This document shows positions 1-7,121 of a DNA stretch of 20,613 bases, one piece after another. Source of the DNA: Paracoccaceae bacterium (GTDB taxonomy: Bacteria > Pseudomonadota > Alphaproteobacteria > Rhodobacterales > Rhodobacteraceae); NCBI GenBank assembly GCA_015485375.1, contig WFTU01000170.1, forward strand, positions 1 to 20,613. Reading direction: 5' to 3'. Each line of letters starts with the position of its first letter. Position 1 is the stretch's first letter. The notes under the pieces are model-generated. The model ran no database searches, had not been told where the DNA came from, and saw nothing but the letters and a program-made list of their open reading frames with translations. The translations under genes and the position numbers were made by a program.

Positions 1-673
1 CGGCCTGCAACAGCGCAATCGTGCGCTGGCGGGTGATGCCGTTCAGGAAGGTGCCGTTGGGGGCGGGCGTGAACACCTCGCCATCACGCACCATGAACAC
101 GTTGGTGCTGGAGGTTTCTGCCACGTTGTCATCGATGTCCAGCGACAGGGCGGTCTTGAAGCCGCGCTTTACCGCCTCTTGTGCGATGCGGGCGTTGTTG
201 GGGTAGAGGCAGGCGGCCTTGGCCTCGGTCAGGGCCATGTCGGGGCGCGGGCGGCGATAGGGGGAAACCGTGAGGGCATAGTCGCCGCCACCGCCCATCG
301 GCAGCTCCTCGATACAGATCGCATAGGCGCCCGAGGCAGGGTCCGCGCCGAGCATGGTTGCGTCGCCTTCGGTCGACCACATCATCGGGCGCAGATAGAG
401 TTCGGCATCAGTGGCGAATTGTGCCACGCCCTCGCGGATGATCGCCTCGACGGTTTCGGCATCGACCGGCGCGTCATAGCCCATCGAGCTGGCAGAGCGC
501 ACGATACGCTGGCAATGCAGGTCGAGGTCGGGGGTCACGCCCTCGAAAGCGCGCGCGCCATCGAATACCATCGAGCCGAGCCATGTAGCGTGATCGGCCG
601 AGCCCATGACCGGAACATTGCCCCGCGTCCACTCGCCATTGAACCATGTGAGGATGTTGTCACTGATCGCCAT
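1..673 (-). CDS. ilvE: Branched-chain amino acid aminotransferase (class IV), 3' end outside window
   Basis: PLP-dependent fold-type IV aminotransferase that would transfer the amino group between branched-chain amino acids and 2-oxoglutarate in the cytosol. About 224 residues are visible; the C-terminal part runs off the left edge. Visible marks are the Lys of EAKAACLYPNN (about residue 152, the expected PLP Schiff-base lysine), the Glu of VAETSSTNVF (about 186) contacting the pyridine ring, and NGITR (211-215), the phosphate-binding turn. The RPMMWS segment near residue 95 fits the substrate side. The ATG at 673 has an AAGGAA Shine-Dalgarno about 8 bases upstream and lies 3 bases after the stop of the COQ9-family gene, so the two are probably one transcript. 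D-amino acid aminotransferase and aminodeoxychorismate lyase share the fold, but the size and motifs favour the branched-chain type. Confidence 0.88.
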   Translation of the reverse strand, partial: MAISDNILTWFNGEWTRGNVPVMGSADHATWLGSMVFDGARAFEGVTPDLDLHCQRIVRSASSMGYDAPVDAETVEAIIREGVAQFATDAELYLRPMMWSTEGDATMLGADPASGAYAICIEELPMGGGGDYALTVSPYRRPRPDMALTEAKAACLYPNNARIAQEAVKRGFKTALSLDIDDNVAETSSTNVFMVRDGEVFTPAPNGTFLNGITRQRTIALLQA

Positions 674-676
674 CGT

Positions 677-1384
677 CTATTTCCTTGTTGATCCGGGCAG
701 GTCCGACGGCGCGTCGCCGGGGGCCTTCACCTTATCAAGTATCCGACCGGGACCGGACATAAAAGCCTTGGCGAGGGGGTTTTTCCGCAACGTCGCTTTG
801 GCCTTTTCGAACTGCATGACGTTTTCGATCCGCCGGTCGATGAAATCCCAGGTGTCCCTGTTGCCCTCGCTCTCGTCGCCCAGCCAGTAAAGCACGGCGG
901 AGGAATAGACCGCCGAAAGGGTCGCGCGTTTGGTGTACCAGTTCACATCGCGGCTGCTGTCGCCGAGCGCGTTCCAGATGGTGTCGGCCGTGTGCCAGAT
1001 CGCTCGCGCCCCGTCGGCGGCATGGGTCGGCAGGGCAAAGAGGGCAGAGCCGCGCCGCACCGCCTCGCGATGGGGGGCAGCGATTTCCAGACGTTTGCGG
1101 ATGCCGAAGGCGACGCGGTCGCGGTAGCGCATACCGTCGAGGTCGGCGGCCGCCATCGCCTCGGCCAGTTGCGCGTCGCCGTCCATGTGGAAGGCCAGCG
1201 CCAGATCGATGGCGCCGCGCGGGAAGGCAAGGTGGGCCAACCCCGCGTCCACACCCGAATCAGTGATCGCCTCGCGCAGGGCCTGCTCGCTCCAGCCGTC
1301 GAAAACCACCAGCGGCAGGGCGGTCTCCAGCACTTTGGCGCGGGTTTCCGCGATATGATCGGTTTCGGTTTTGCGTGATTCCAT
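677..1384 (-). CDS. COQ9-family ubiquinone biosynthesis protein
   Basis: A 235-residue protein of the COQ9 family. In eukaryotes COQ9 is a lipid-binding partner of the hydroxylase COQ7 in ubiquinone synthesis; alphaproteobacteria carry homologues. The family signature is visible near residues 145-168, with NWYTKRATLSAVYSSAVLYW followed by LGDES. The N-terminal part looks like a TetR-type helical bundle (ETALPLVVFDGWSEQALREA), as is typical of the family. The C-terminal tail is charged and probably membrane-associated. Its stop is 3 bases before the aminotransferase start. It is divergent from rpsU, with about 107 bases between the two starts. The family call is firm; the exact role in bacterial ubiquinone synthesis is inferred by homology. 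Confidence 0.88.
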   Translation of the reverse strand: MESRKTETDHIAETRAKVLETALPLVVFDGWSEQALREAITDSGVDAGLAHLAFPRGAIDLALAFHMDGDAQLAEAMAAADLDGMRYRDRVAFGIRKRLEIAAPHREAVRRGSALFALPTHAADGARAIWHTADTIWNALGDSSRDVNWYTKRATLSAVYSSAVLYWLGDESEGNRDTWDFIDRRIENVMQFEKAKATLRKNPLAKAFMSGPGRILDKVKAPGDAPSDLPGSTRK

Positions 1385-1412
1385 AACGGGCCTCGTATGT
1401 TTGCCGGCAGTC

Positions 1413-1441
1413 TAGACAGATTGCGCGCGGGTTGCTATAGA
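1413..1441 (+). promoter_or_regulatory. Sigma-70-like promoter of rpsU
   Basis: TAGACA at 1413-1418 matches the -35 consensus at 5 of 6 bases. After exactly 17 bases comes TATAGA at 1436-1441, a 4 of 6 match to the -10. The predicted transcription start, near 1448, leaves an untranslated leader of about 44 bases before rpsU. Its good match to consensus suits a highly expressed ribosomal gene. Confidence 0.7.
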
Positions 1442-1491
1442 GCGCCTTCCTGCAATTCTGCAAATCTAACCTAGAAAGGTGGTGTAACCAC

Positions 1492-1698
1492 ATGCAGGTA
1501 ACGGTTCGTGATAACAACGTCGAACAGGCGCTCCGTGCTCTGAAGAAAAAACTTCAGCGCGAAGGTGTTTTCCGTGAAATGAAGCTCAAGCAGCATTTCG
1601 AGAAACCCTCCGTCAAAAAAGCGCGCGAGAAAGCCGAGGCTGTTCGCCGTCAGCGCAAGCTGGCACGCAAGAAGATGCAACGCGAAGGTCTGCTGTAA
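1492..1698 (+). CDS. rpsU: 30S ribosomal protein S21
   Basis: A 68-residue basic protein with the full S21 pattern: MQVTVRDNNVEQALRALKKK at the N terminus, then the GVFREMKLKQHFEKPS region and an Arg/Lys-rich C terminus (RRQRKLARKK). S21 sits on the 30S platform near the anti-Shine-Dalgarno and helps initiation. The length is normal for the family. An AAAGGTGGT Shine-Dalgarno ends about 8 bases before the ATG. The gene stands alone, with its own promoter at 1413-1441 and hairpin terminators at 1713-1760. It is divergent from the COQ9-family gene. Confidence 0.98.
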   Translation: MQVTVRDNNVEQALRALKKKLQREGVFREMKLKQHFEKPSVKKAREKAEAVRRQRKLARKKMQREGLL

Positions 1699-1712
1699 GG
1701 CGGAACCGGATC

Positions 1713-1730
1713 GGGCTTCGGCCCATCTTT
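1713..1730 (+). terminator. Hairpin terminator 1 after rpsU
   Basis: GGGC, TTCG loop, GCCC at 1713-1724, a compact stem with a UUCG tetraloop. A GAT/ATC pairing across a bulge extends it. It is followed by ATCTTT, a short U-run. It lies 15 bases after the rpsU stop. The U-run is weak, so it may act together with the next hairpin. Confidence 0.5.
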
Positions 1731-1735
1731 GACGA

Positions 1736-1760
1736 CCCCCGCATGTAAATGTGGGGGTTT
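1736..1760 (+). terminator. Hairpin terminator 2 after rpsU
   Basis: CCCCCGCAT (1736-1744) pairs with ATGTGGGGG (1749-1757), a 9-bp stem with one G-U pair around a GTAA tetraloop, followed by TTT. Flanking ACGAC and GTCGT could pair again across the TTT. It probably ends rpsU transcription before arsC, which starts at 1800. Confidence 0.65.
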
Positions 1761-1799
1761 GTCGTATTAGTGTCATAAAACCCTGCTAGATGCACAGGC

Positions 1800-2273
1800 A
1801 TGAATATACTTGTCCTATGCACCGGAAACTCGGCCCGCTCGATCCTGTTGGAAAGCCTGTTGAACCGCCTGTCGGAGGGTCGGATTATGGCCTATTCCGC
1901 CGGCTCGCACCCTGCGGGGAAGGTCCATCCGCAATCCCTGATGCTGCTCGGGGAAAAGGGCCACGATATTCGCGGTCTCGAATCCAAAAGCTGGGATGTG
2001 TTTGCAGCACCCGATGCTCCGGAAATGGATATGGTCATCACCGTTTGCAGCGCCGCCGCCGGTGAAACCTGTCCCTTGTGGCCCGGCACCCCCTTGCGCG
2101 CGCATTGGGGTGTCGAGGATCCGGCCGCCGCAACAACCGATGTGCCCGAGGCGTTCTCCGAAGCCTATGCCATTCTGGAACGACGCGCCAAGGCATTGCT
2201 GGATATGCCCATCGAGGAGATGTCGAAAGACGAACTGCAAAGCGGACTCGACAGAATAGGCACCTTGGCTTAG
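1800..2273 (+). CDS. arsC: Arsenate reductase, thioredoxin-coupled type (low-molecular-weight phosphatase fold)
   Basis: Reduces arsenate to arsenite in the cytosol. The 157-residue protein starts with the CX5R loop CTGNSARS: catalytic Cys7 and Arg13. It has only two other cysteines, Cys83 and Cys91 (VCSAAAGETCP), at the places where thioredoxin-coupled ArsC carries its redox pair; the spacing is 8 rather than the 7 of staphylococcal pI258 ArsC. Asp107 in VEDPA is the likely general acid. The start is fixed by the P-loop position, but its Shine-Dalgarno (ACAGG just before the ATG) is poor. Its stop interlocks with that of the convergent gene. No exporter is adjacent; arsR-acr3 lies about 15 kb away. 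A low-molecular-weight tyrosine phosphatase is a less likely alternative because of the Cys pair. Confidence 0.87.
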   Translation: MNILVLCTGNSARSILLESLLNRLSEGRIMAYSAGSHPAGKVHPQSLMLLGEKGHDIRGLESKSWDVFAAPDAPEMDMVITVCSAAAGETCPLWPGTPLRAHWGVEDPAAATTDVPEAFSEAYAILERRAKALLDMPIEEMSKDELQSGLDRIGTLA

Positions 2274-3253
2274 CGCATCCAGAACCCGCGGTTCTTGATC
2301 TTTTTGCGCAGTTTTTCTTCGGGTTTCAGAAGGTCGTCCTCGTCAATGAGCGCACGCAGTTTGTGGCCGCGTTTCTGGAATACCAGCCGTTTGAACGGCT
2401 CGTGTTCCTTCAACAGTTTTTTGATCCGGTTGGGGGCGCAGACGGTTTCCAGCACCTCGATCACCGCGTCGCTTTCGCGGGCGTAGAGCAGCGGCAGCGC
2501 GCGGTAGTGACAGGTGGTTTTGCCGTCCAGATAGCCTTCGGGCAATGTATCGCGTCCGCCGCCAAGAGCATGAATCACCAGCGGCAAAGCGATCTGGTCC
2601 AGCCACGGATCAAGCGATTGCCCGTCGAGTTCCTCTGGCGGGGTGTCGCGGATTTCCGTGGCGAATTTCAGGAACAGGTCACCGAATTCCTTCGGGTCCG
2701 CACCGAAAAAATATCCGGCGTTGAAATAGAGAAACCTCTGCCAGTATTCCTCGGGCTGGGTGGTATCGACGGAGCTGTCGAAATCCAGCCCGAAGCGGTC
2801 ATAGAGTGACTTCCAGATATCCGCATACCCGGGGCCGTACAGGTCCGGCTGCGGCCAGGTCCCCGTCACACGGCGCGAGGCCGAGGGGCGGGTGAAATCG
2901 AACGGCACTTCGGACAGCGGGCCGGTAAACAATGTGTCTGTATCGAAAAACACGAAAGGCTCGCCGGCGGGTAGCAGCGAAAGCGCCTCGATCTTGTTGC
3001 CATAAGGATAGGCCTGCCCGAAAACGCGGTTTTCAAGCGGCAGGATTTTCGCGCCAAGATGCTCCAGTTCCGCCCGAACGGCGGGTGAAATGCGCGGGTC
3101 GTCCTGCCAGAGCGGCCCCGGTTGCGGTTCGGCCAGCACAACAGTGTAATCGGCGTCCGGATCGGCGGCGCGCAGCGAGGCCATAAACGCCAGCGCCTCG
3201 TATTCCAGCCGTCCGCCCTGTACGATGGCGAGTATGTTTCGCAGTTTCGACAT
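2270..3253 (-). CDS. Putative glycosyltransferase, GT-A-like with DxD motif
   Basis: A protein of about 327 residues with no exact name that I recognise. Near residue 100 it has FVFFDTDTLF, a hydrophobic strand ending in a DTD motif like the metal/nucleotide-sugar site of GT-A enzymes. FNAGYFFGAD near residue 175 resembles the FNAG motif of family 8 type transferases. The C-terminal 40 residues are rich in Lys/Arg (RKKIKNRG), which could touch membrane or polymer. I chose the ATG at 3253 (MSKLRNILAIVQGG) because GGAGGG lies directly upstream and strand 1 of the fold starts there. A longer start at 3325 would overlap the tRNA promoter region on the other strand. Cytosolic, with no signal peptide. 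Donor and acceptor are unknown. Confidence 0.6.
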   Translation of the reverse strand: MSKLRNILAIVQGGRLEYEALAFMASLRAADPDADYTVVLAEPQPGPLWQDDPRISPAVRAELEHLGAKILPLENRVFGQAYPYGNKIEALSLLPAGEPFVFFDTDTLFTGPLSEVPFDFTRPSASRRVTGTWPQPDLYGPGYADIWKSLYDRFGLDFDSSVDTTQPEEYWQRFLYFNAGYFFGADPKEFGDLFLKFATEIRDTPPEELDGQSLDPWLDQIALPLVIHALGGGRDTLPEGYLDGKTTCHYRALPLLYARESDAVIEVLETVCAPNRIKKLLKEHEPFKRLVFQKRGHKLRALIDEDDLLKPEEKLRKKIKNRGFWMR

Positions 3254-3302
3254 GCCCTCCGCTATGCCGCGAACCCCGCAACATTTCAAGCGAATATGCG
3301 GA

Positions 3303-3331
3303 TTGCGCTTGCCCCGAAGCTGCACTATACC
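3303..3331 (+). promoter_or_regulatory. Promoter of tRNA-Arg
   Basis: TTGCGC at 3303-3308 and TATACC at 3326-3331 are separated by 17 bases. The -10 ends 9 bases before the mature tRNA, so transcription would start about 3 bases upstream of it. The -35 matches consensus at only about half its positions. Confidence 0.5.
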
Positions 3332-3336
3332 GCGCT

Positions 3337-3417
<81 letters not shown>

Positions 3418-3456
3418 AATGATCGGGTGGCCGGTTGGGAACGGAGACGGCGCACG

Positions 3457-3717
3457 ATGGTTATGCACAGCTTCAACATCATTATTATCATGTCGATTGC
3501 CAGTTCGATCGGCTGGATCGCCGCGATCTATGTGGATAACAATGTGCGGCTGGCGATCGGGTATTTTGTGGCCAGTGTGATCGGGGCCTTTACTGCGAGC
3601 TATATGACTTTGTGGTTTATGCCGCAGTACGGGAACACGGGTATCATTCTGGCGGCGCTGACCGGATCGGTTTCGCTGGTGGCCGGGTGGGGTGTCTGGC
3701 ACCGGAAACCGGTTTAG
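3457..3717 (+). CDS. Small three-helix membrane protein of unknown function
   Basis: About 86 residues, mostly hydrophobic. Three likely membrane segments are visible: around residues 5-24 (FNIIIIMSIASSIGWIAAIY), 31-51 (LAIGYFVASVIGAFTASYM) and 60-80 (TGIILAALTGSVSLVAGWGV). I chose the ATG at 3457, with GGAG about 10 bases upstream. A GTG at 3427 would add a very basic stretch (GWERRRRT), and an ATG at 3463 is also possible. It starts 40 bases after the tRNA and may be cotranscribed with it. Its stop interlocks with that of lysR on the other strand. I recognise no family; it resembles the small membrane proteins often found next to tRNA genes in Rhodobacteraceae. Confidence 0.6.
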   Translation: MVMHSFNIIIIMSIASSIGWIAAIYVDNNVRLAIGYFVASVIGAFTASYMTLWFMPQYGNTGIILAALTGSVSLVAGWGVWHRKPV

Positions 3718-4610
3718 GTTGGCCCCTCCGGTGGGGATACTTCTTTTGCCGCGATCCGCATCACCGATTCTTTGAACATCTGTGCGGGGGGGGCCGTCTC
3801 GCTGCGCTTGCGTTCCACGAACACGACTTGCCGGACGTGGGTGCGGGTGCCGAAGGGCACGGCGTATAAGCCCTGTGCAAAATTGTGCACGCCGAGGCGA
3901 CGGGGAACGACTGATACACCGAGGCCCGCGCGCACGAGGCTTTCGATCGATTCAAGCGAGTCGATTTCCATTTTCTGCTCCACCCTTATCCCCTCGCGCA
4001 GGATCAGCCCCTCGATGGCCTGACCGGCCCAGCTTTTGCGGTTGAACCAGATAAAGGGGTAGCTGGTCAGCAGGGCGCGAAAGTCCTGGCCCTCCGCCTG
4101 CAGCGGGGCAACGACGAAAAGCTGCTCGTCGCCGATCGGGGTGACTTCCAGATTTTCGATCCGTTCTGTCGGGGCCGTTGTGATGGCGAGGTCCAGTTCC
4201 CCGACCAGCACCTGCATTGCCAGATCGCCAGACAGGCCGACCTTGACGCGCGAGACGATCCCCGGCTGGGTTTCGTGCAGATGGCTGAGCGAGGGGGCGA
4301 GCAGGTCGGGGAGTTCGGTTGACACCACGCCGATGTTGAGCGCGCCGCTCAGGCCGGCCTCGGAACCGATGGACTGGATTTCCCCGGACAGTTCGAACAT
4401 CTGGCGCGCCCGCTCGACAATCTGGCGGCCGCGGTAGTTCAGCACCGGCGGGCGGCGGCTGCGATCGAGCAGCGGGCTGCCGAGGCTGCGTTCCAGTTCC
4501 TTGATGTGGACCGAGACCGCCGAATGGCTGAGGCCGAGGACCTGTCCGGCCTCGGTAAAGGTCCGGCATTCGGAGATGGCAACCAGAGTGCGCAGGTGGT
4601 GCAGGTTCAT
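3714..4610 (-). CDS. LysR-family transcriptional regulator
   Basis: A 298-residue regulator. Residues 1-60 form the winged helix-turn-helix (MNLHHLRTLVAISECRTFTE, then LGLSHSAVSVHIKELERSLG and LLDRSRR). The rest is the periplasmic-binding-like effector domain, with STELPDL, LDLAITT and GLGVSVVPRR in the expected order. The ATG at 4610 has AGGA 6-7 bases upstream and gives a canonical N terminus; a TTG at 4640 is less likely because it would put the operator inside the gene. It is divergent from the CoA-transferase operon, and a LysR-type palindrome lies in the gap. It very probably controls that operon in response to a pathway metabolite. The effector is unknown. Confidence 0.93.
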   Translation of the reverse strand: MNLHHLRTLVAISECRTFTEAGQVLGLSHSAVSVHIKELERSLGSPLLDRSRRPPVLNYRGRQIVERARQMFELSGEIQSIGSEAGLSGALNIGVVSTELPDLLAPSLSHLHETQPGIVSRVKVGLSGDLAMQVLVGELDLAITTAPTERIENLEVTPIGDEQLFVVAPLQAEGQDFRALLTSYPFIWFNRKSWAGQAIEGLILREGIRVEQKMEIDSLESIESLVRAGLGVSVVPRRLGVHNFAQGLYAVPFGTRTHVRQVVFVERKRSETAPPAQMFKESVMRIAAKEVSPPEGPT

Positions 4611-4621
4611 GGGCAATCCTG

Positions 4622-4640
4622 TTGTTACATTTTCTAACAA
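4622..4640. promoter_or_regulatory. LysR-type operator between lysR and the CoA-transferase operon
   Basis: TTGTTA (4622-4627) and TAACAA (4635-4640) are perfect inverted repeats separated by 7 bases. They contain the T-N11-A core (T4625, A4637) typical of LysR-type sites. The site lies 12 bases upstream of the lysR ATG and 78 bases upstream of the chosen CoA-transferase ATG, so it suits both autoregulation and activation. A second, weaker repeat, CTATT-N8-AATAG (4653-4670), may be an activation half-site. Confidence 0.6.
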
Positions 4641-4717
4641 TAAACCGGCAAACTATTCGCTTTCAAATAGAATCTATGCGGGCAAGACTGGGTCAGCAAG
4701 AATCATTGGCGAATTTC

Positions 4718-5935
4718 ATGAAAAATACTCCCGATAATAGCTGCGGCCCGCTCAAGGGCATCAAGGTCCTCGACCTTAGCCGTATTCTGGCCGGTCCGAC
4801 CTGTTCGCAGCTTCTCGGTGACTACGGCGCGGATATCATCAAGATCGAGAAACCCGGAGCGGGCGATGACACGCGCAAATGGGGGCCGCCCTATGTTACG
4901 GATGCCGATGGCACGGAGACGGAGGAGAGCGCCTACTACCTGTGCGCCAACCGCAACAAACGCTCGGTGGCCGTGGATATTGCAACACCGGAGGGGCAAA
5001 GGGTCGTGCGCGCGCTGGCGCGGGACTGCGATGTCCTGCTGGAGAATTTCAAGGTGGGCGGGCTGGCGAAATACGGTCTTTCCTATGATGAACTGGCGGA
5101 GATAAACCCCGATCTGGTCTATTGTTCCATTACCGGTTTCGGGCAGACGGGGCCGAATGCCCACCGCCCCGGCTATGATCTGCTGGCGCAAGGGGCCGGC
5201 GGCATCATGAGCCTGACCGGAGAGCCGGACGGCGAGCCGATGAAGGTGGGCGTCGGCGTGACCGATATCGTTTGCGGCCTGTATGCGGCCACGGCCATTC
5301 TGGCGGCCCTGCATCACCGCGATCAGGGCGGCGGCGGGCAGCATATCGACATCGGGCTGCTCGATACGCAGGTGGCATGGCTGGTCAATCAGGGGGTCAA
5401 CTATCTGACGGATGGCAGGGAGCCGGAGCGTCTGGGCAACCAGCATCCGAATATTGTGCCCTATCAGGTGTTTGCCGTGAAAGACGGACATGTGATCGTG
5501 GCTGTGGGGAATGATGCGCAGTTCCGGCGTTTTTGCGGGATTCTCGGGCTGGAGGCGCTTGCCGACGATCCGCGCTATGTCAGCAATATCGCCCGCATCG
5601 CCAACAAGGACAGTTTGATTGGAACGCTCGCCAGCACTCTGGCCGGGGTGGAGAAAGAGGCGCTGATTGCGGCCATGGACTCCGCCTCGGTTCCGGGCGG
5701 GCCGATCAATACGGTGCCGGAGGTGTTCGCCTCGGAGCAGGTCGCGGCGCGGGAGATGAAAATCCATATGCCGCATCCGGCGACGCCCGACGGTGTGGAC
5801 CTGATCGGCAATCCGGTGAAATTCGGCAAAACGCCGGTGAGTTACCGCCACCATCCGCCCCTGTGCGGGGAGCATACCGGCGCGGTTCTGGAAGAATTCA
5901 ATATCAGCAAAGGTTTGAAAGATGACACAGCTTAG
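4718..5935 (+). CDS. Class III (CaiB/BaiF family) acyl-CoA transferase
   Basis: A CoA-transferase of about 405 residues that moves CoA between carboxylic acids through an aspartyl-CoA anhydride. Visible family marks are IKVLDLSRILAGPTCSQLLG (about 15-34), the DYGADIIKIEKP loop, CANRNKRSVAVD (76-87), LLENFKVG and SITGFGQTGP, then HRPGYD, whose Asp154 corresponds to the catalytic aspartate of formyl-CoA transferase (Asp169). I chose the ATG at 4718 because homologues begin shortly before GPLKGIKVLD; neither it nor the ATG at 4676 has a good Shine-Dalgarno. It overlaps the next gene by 14 bases, so the two are translationally coupled. In context it should activate the substrate acid for the acyl-CoA dehydrogenase homologue. 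The donor CoA ester (succinyl-CoA is common) cannot be told from the sequence. Confidence 0.9.
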   Translation: MKNTPDNSCGPLKGIKVLDLSRILAGPTCSQLLGDYGADIIKIEKPGAGDDTRKWGPPYVTDADGTETEESAYYLCANRNKRSVAVDIATPEGQRVVRALARDCDVLLENFKVGGLAKYGLSYDELAEINPDLVYCSITGFGQTGPNAHRPGYDLLAQGAGGIMSLTGEPDGEPMKVGVGVTDIVCGLYAATAILAALHHRDQGGGGQHIDIGLLDTQVAWLVNQGVNYLTDGREPERLGNQHPNIVPYQVFAVKDGHVIVAVGNDAQFRRFCGILGLEALADDPRYVSNIARIANKDSLIGTLASTLAGVEKEALIAAMDSASVPGGPINTVPEVFASEQVAAREMKIHMPHPATPDGVDLIGNPVKFGKTPVSYRHHPPLCGEHTGAVLEEFNISKGLKDDTA

Positions 5936-7121
5936 CGAAGACCGGCGTATGTTGCAGGATGCCGCCCGCAAACTGGCCGAGAGCGAAATCCGCCCCCGCG
6001 CCGCCGAGGTGGACCGGAGCGAGGAATACCCCTGGGACAATGTCGGGAAGCTGACCAAAGCCGGCTTCATGGGCATGACCATTCCGCAGGAATACGGCGG
6101 GCTGGGGCTGACCTATCTGGATGCGGTTCTGGTGATCGAGGAAATGGCCAAGGTCTGCGGTGTGACCGGGCGGATCGTGGTCGAGGCCAATATGGGCGGC
6201 GTCGGCGCGATCATGAAATACGGCTCCGACAAGCAGAAACGGCTGGCGGCAGGGCTGGTGCTGGCGGGGGACAAGCCGGCGATCTGTATCACCGAGCCGG
6301 GGGCCGGTAGCGCGGCGACGGAGATGACCACTACGGCGGTCAAAAAGGGTGACCGCTACGTTATTAACGGGGTGAAACACTGGATTACCGGTGGCGGAGT
6401 CTCGAAGCTCCATCTGATTTTCGCGCGGGTGGTGGAGAATGGCGAGGATCTGGGCATCGGCGGGTTTATTGCGGTGCGTGGCGAGTCCGAAGGGCTGAAA
6501 ATCGGCACACGCGAGCCGGCGATGGGGCTGCGGGGGATACCGGAAACCGAAGTTATCTTCGACAACCTCGAAGTCGCCGACGATATGGTGGTGATCCCGC
6601 CCGAAGGTTTGAAGCGCGGTTTTGCCGGACTGATGCGCGCCTATAACGGTCAGCGGATCGGGGCGGGGACGGTGGCGCTCGGTATCGCGCAGGGGGCTTA
6701 CGAGCTGGCGCTGGACTATGCCAAAACCCGTGAACAGTTCGGGCGGCCGATTGCCGAGTTTCAGGGATTGCAGTGGATGCTGGCGGATATGTCGATCGGG
6801 CTGGCGGCCTCGCGGGCGTTGATCCACAATGCGGCAGCGAATGCAAAGGGCGGCTTCCCCGATATTCGCGAGGCGGCACAGGCAAAAATCATGGCCTCGG
6901 AAACCGCGATCAAGGTGACGAATGATGCGCTGCAAATCCACGGCTCTGCCGGATATTCGCGCAACCTGCCGCTGGAGCGCATGGTGCGCGATGCACGCAT
7001 GTTCACCATCGGCGGCGGCACGGCGCAGGTGTTGCGCACGCAGGTGGCCTCTTCGTTGCTGGGGATGAAATTTCCGCAAACCCGCGACGGCTTCACCCGT
7101 TTGCATGGAGGTGCGGCATGA
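5922..7121 (+). CDS. Acyl-CoA dehydrogenase homologue lacking the catalytic Glu; candidate sulfinoacyl-CoA desulfinase
   Basis: A 399-residue flavoprotein of the acyl-CoA dehydrogenase superfamily. FAD/CoA marks are present: ICITEPGAGSA (121-131), HWITGGG (153-159), TREQFGRPI (269-277) and QIHGSAGY (338-345). The position of the MCAD-type base (the Glu of IYEGT) is Gly365 in FTIGGGTAQ. The alternative base site of isovaleryl-CoA dehydrogenase (LERL) is Gln244 in YNGQRIG. So neither base is present, and ordinary alpha,beta-dehydrogenation is unlikely. As I recall, 3-sulfinopropionyl-CoA desulfinase of Advenella mimigardefordensis likewise lacks the Glu and uses Arg84 and Gln246; this protein has Arg84 and Gln244. 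The ATG at 5922 has AAAGG upstream and lies inside the end of the CoA-transferase gene. Desulfination is an inference; another non-oxidative elimination on a CoA ester is possible. Confidence 0.8.
   Translation: MTQLSEDRRMLQDAARKLAESEIRPRAAEVDRSEEYPWDNVGKLTKAGFMGMTIPQEYGGLGLTYLDAVLVIEEMAKVCGVTGRIVVEANMGGVGAIMKYGSDKQKRLAAGLVLAGDKPAICITEPGAGSAATEMTTTAVKKGDRYVINGVKHWITGGGVSKLHLIFARVVENGEDLGIGGFIAVRGESEGLKIGTREPAMGLRGIPETEVIFDNLEVADDMVVIPPEGLKRGFAGLMRAYNGQRIGAGTVALGIAQGAYELALDYAKTREQFGRPIAEFQGLQWMLADMSIGLAASRALIHNAAANAKGGFPDIREAAQAKIMASETAIKVTNDALQIHGSAGYSRNLPLERMVRDARMFTIGGGTAQVLRTQVASSLLGMKFPQTRDGFTRLHGGAA

Noticed and set aside
3254..3325. Longer start of the glycosyltransferase candidate at 3325
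   Set aside because: It would overlap the tRNA promoter on the other strand and add a basic, Cys-rich leader with no family support. The ATG at 3253 has GGAGGG upstream.
3723..3747. CCCC-N6-GGGG followed by a T-rich stretch as terminator of the small membrane protein gene
   Set aside because: The stem is only 4 bp, lies within the end of lysR coding sequence, and the T-run starts late and is interrupted.
4703..6082. Long minus-strand ORFs opposite the CoA-transferase, dehydrogenase homologue, ThDP enzyme, permease and mcd genes
   Set aside because: They are high-GC shadow frames rich in His, Arg, Gln and Pro with no domain motifs, while the plus-strand frames carry full family signatures.
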